Shown piece after piece: positions 6,052 to 6,150 of a DNA stretch of 6,150 nucleotides. The notes beneath the pieces are model-generated. The model did not search any database. It worked only from the letters and a program-made list of their open reading frames with translations, and had not been told where the DNA came from. The stretch is from an uncultured Christensenellaceae bacterium (GTDB taxonomy: Bacteria > Bacillota > Clostridia > Christensenellales > UBA1242), in assembly GCA_949902685.1 (NCBI GenBank), contig CATLDS010000036.1:1-6150 (forward strand). Direction: 5' to 3'. Within the stretch, counting starts at the first letter, position 1. Every line of letters starts with the position of its first letter. A program made the position numbers and the translations under genes.

Positions 6052-6080
6052 ATTTTAACACAATTGATGATTATTTTCAA
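6052..6080 (-). promoter_or_regulatory. Promoter of tRNA-Thr (possibly also the cupin gene)
   Basis: On the minus strand TTGAAA (6080-6075) lies exactly 17 bp before TAAAAT (6057-6052), and the -10 box is extended by an upstream TGT. Both boxes are one or two changes from the sigma-A consensus. The -10 box ends 17 nt before the mature tRNA 5' end, leaving a short leader for RNase P to remove. Confidence 0.75.
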
Positions 6081-6150
6081 TTATTTTTTCAATATTTTTA
6101 TACAAGTATGTATTTAATATGCTAATTAATTATAAATACTTGATTTTAGA

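Noticed and set aside
6081..6150. Distal AT-rich end of the window
   Set aside because: No coding frame, hairpin or repeat beyond what AT-rich sequence gives; it may be the edge of an intergenic region continuing outside.

Overview
The window is about 6.1 kb of AT-rich DNA from a low-GC Gram-positive bacterium, most likely an uncultured or gut-type Clostridia member of the Bacillota. The evidence is the AGGAG-type ribosome binding sites, the consensus TTGACT/TATAAT promoter, the AGA-dominated arginine codons, and a gene set typical of spore-forming Firmicutes (a GerW/YtfJ sporulation protein beside a DacF-type D,D-carboxypeptidase). Genus assignment is not possible from this sequence alone.

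Layout. Four tightly packed + strand genes fill 24-2808: a DUF2953-like membrane protein, gerW, a DacF-type D-Ala-D-Ala carboxypeptidase and an RluB-type rRNA pseudouridine synthase. They overlap each other by 56, 4 and 14 nt and end in an intrinsic terminator built into the last codons of rluB. A strong sigma-A-like promoter (2854-2882) then starts a second + strand unit, plsC (phospholipid acyltransferase) and a four-domain S1 RNA-binding protein, which overlap by 1 nt. After an 80-bp AT-rich gap comes an unrecognised membrane-anchored exported protein with three Ig-like modules (4602-5534). It starts at GTG without a Shine-Dalgarno sequence, behind a possible promoter whose spacer carries repeated AAATTTGT elements. 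A hairpin terminator separates it from a convergent minus-strand unit made of tRNA-Thr(CGU), with its own promoter, followed by a small cupin gene.

How the genes fit together. The first unit resembles a neighbourhood I recall from Firmicutes (scpA-scpB-ytfI-ytfJ-dacF/dacB-spmA-spmB-rluB), and plsC-S1 recalls cmk-plsC-ispH-rpsA. Here both are condensed: spmA, spmB, cmk and ispH are absent from their usual places. The first unit combines spore germination and cell wall functions with ribosome modification; the second combines membrane lipid synthesis with translation.

Most of the window is conventional housekeeping and sporulation DNA. I see no CRISPR array, transposase, phage gene or defence system. 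The least explained part is the Ig-like gene and its upstream region, which may give a leaderless transcript and may contain an operator. That is the place I would look first, and the claim is inference from sequence only.
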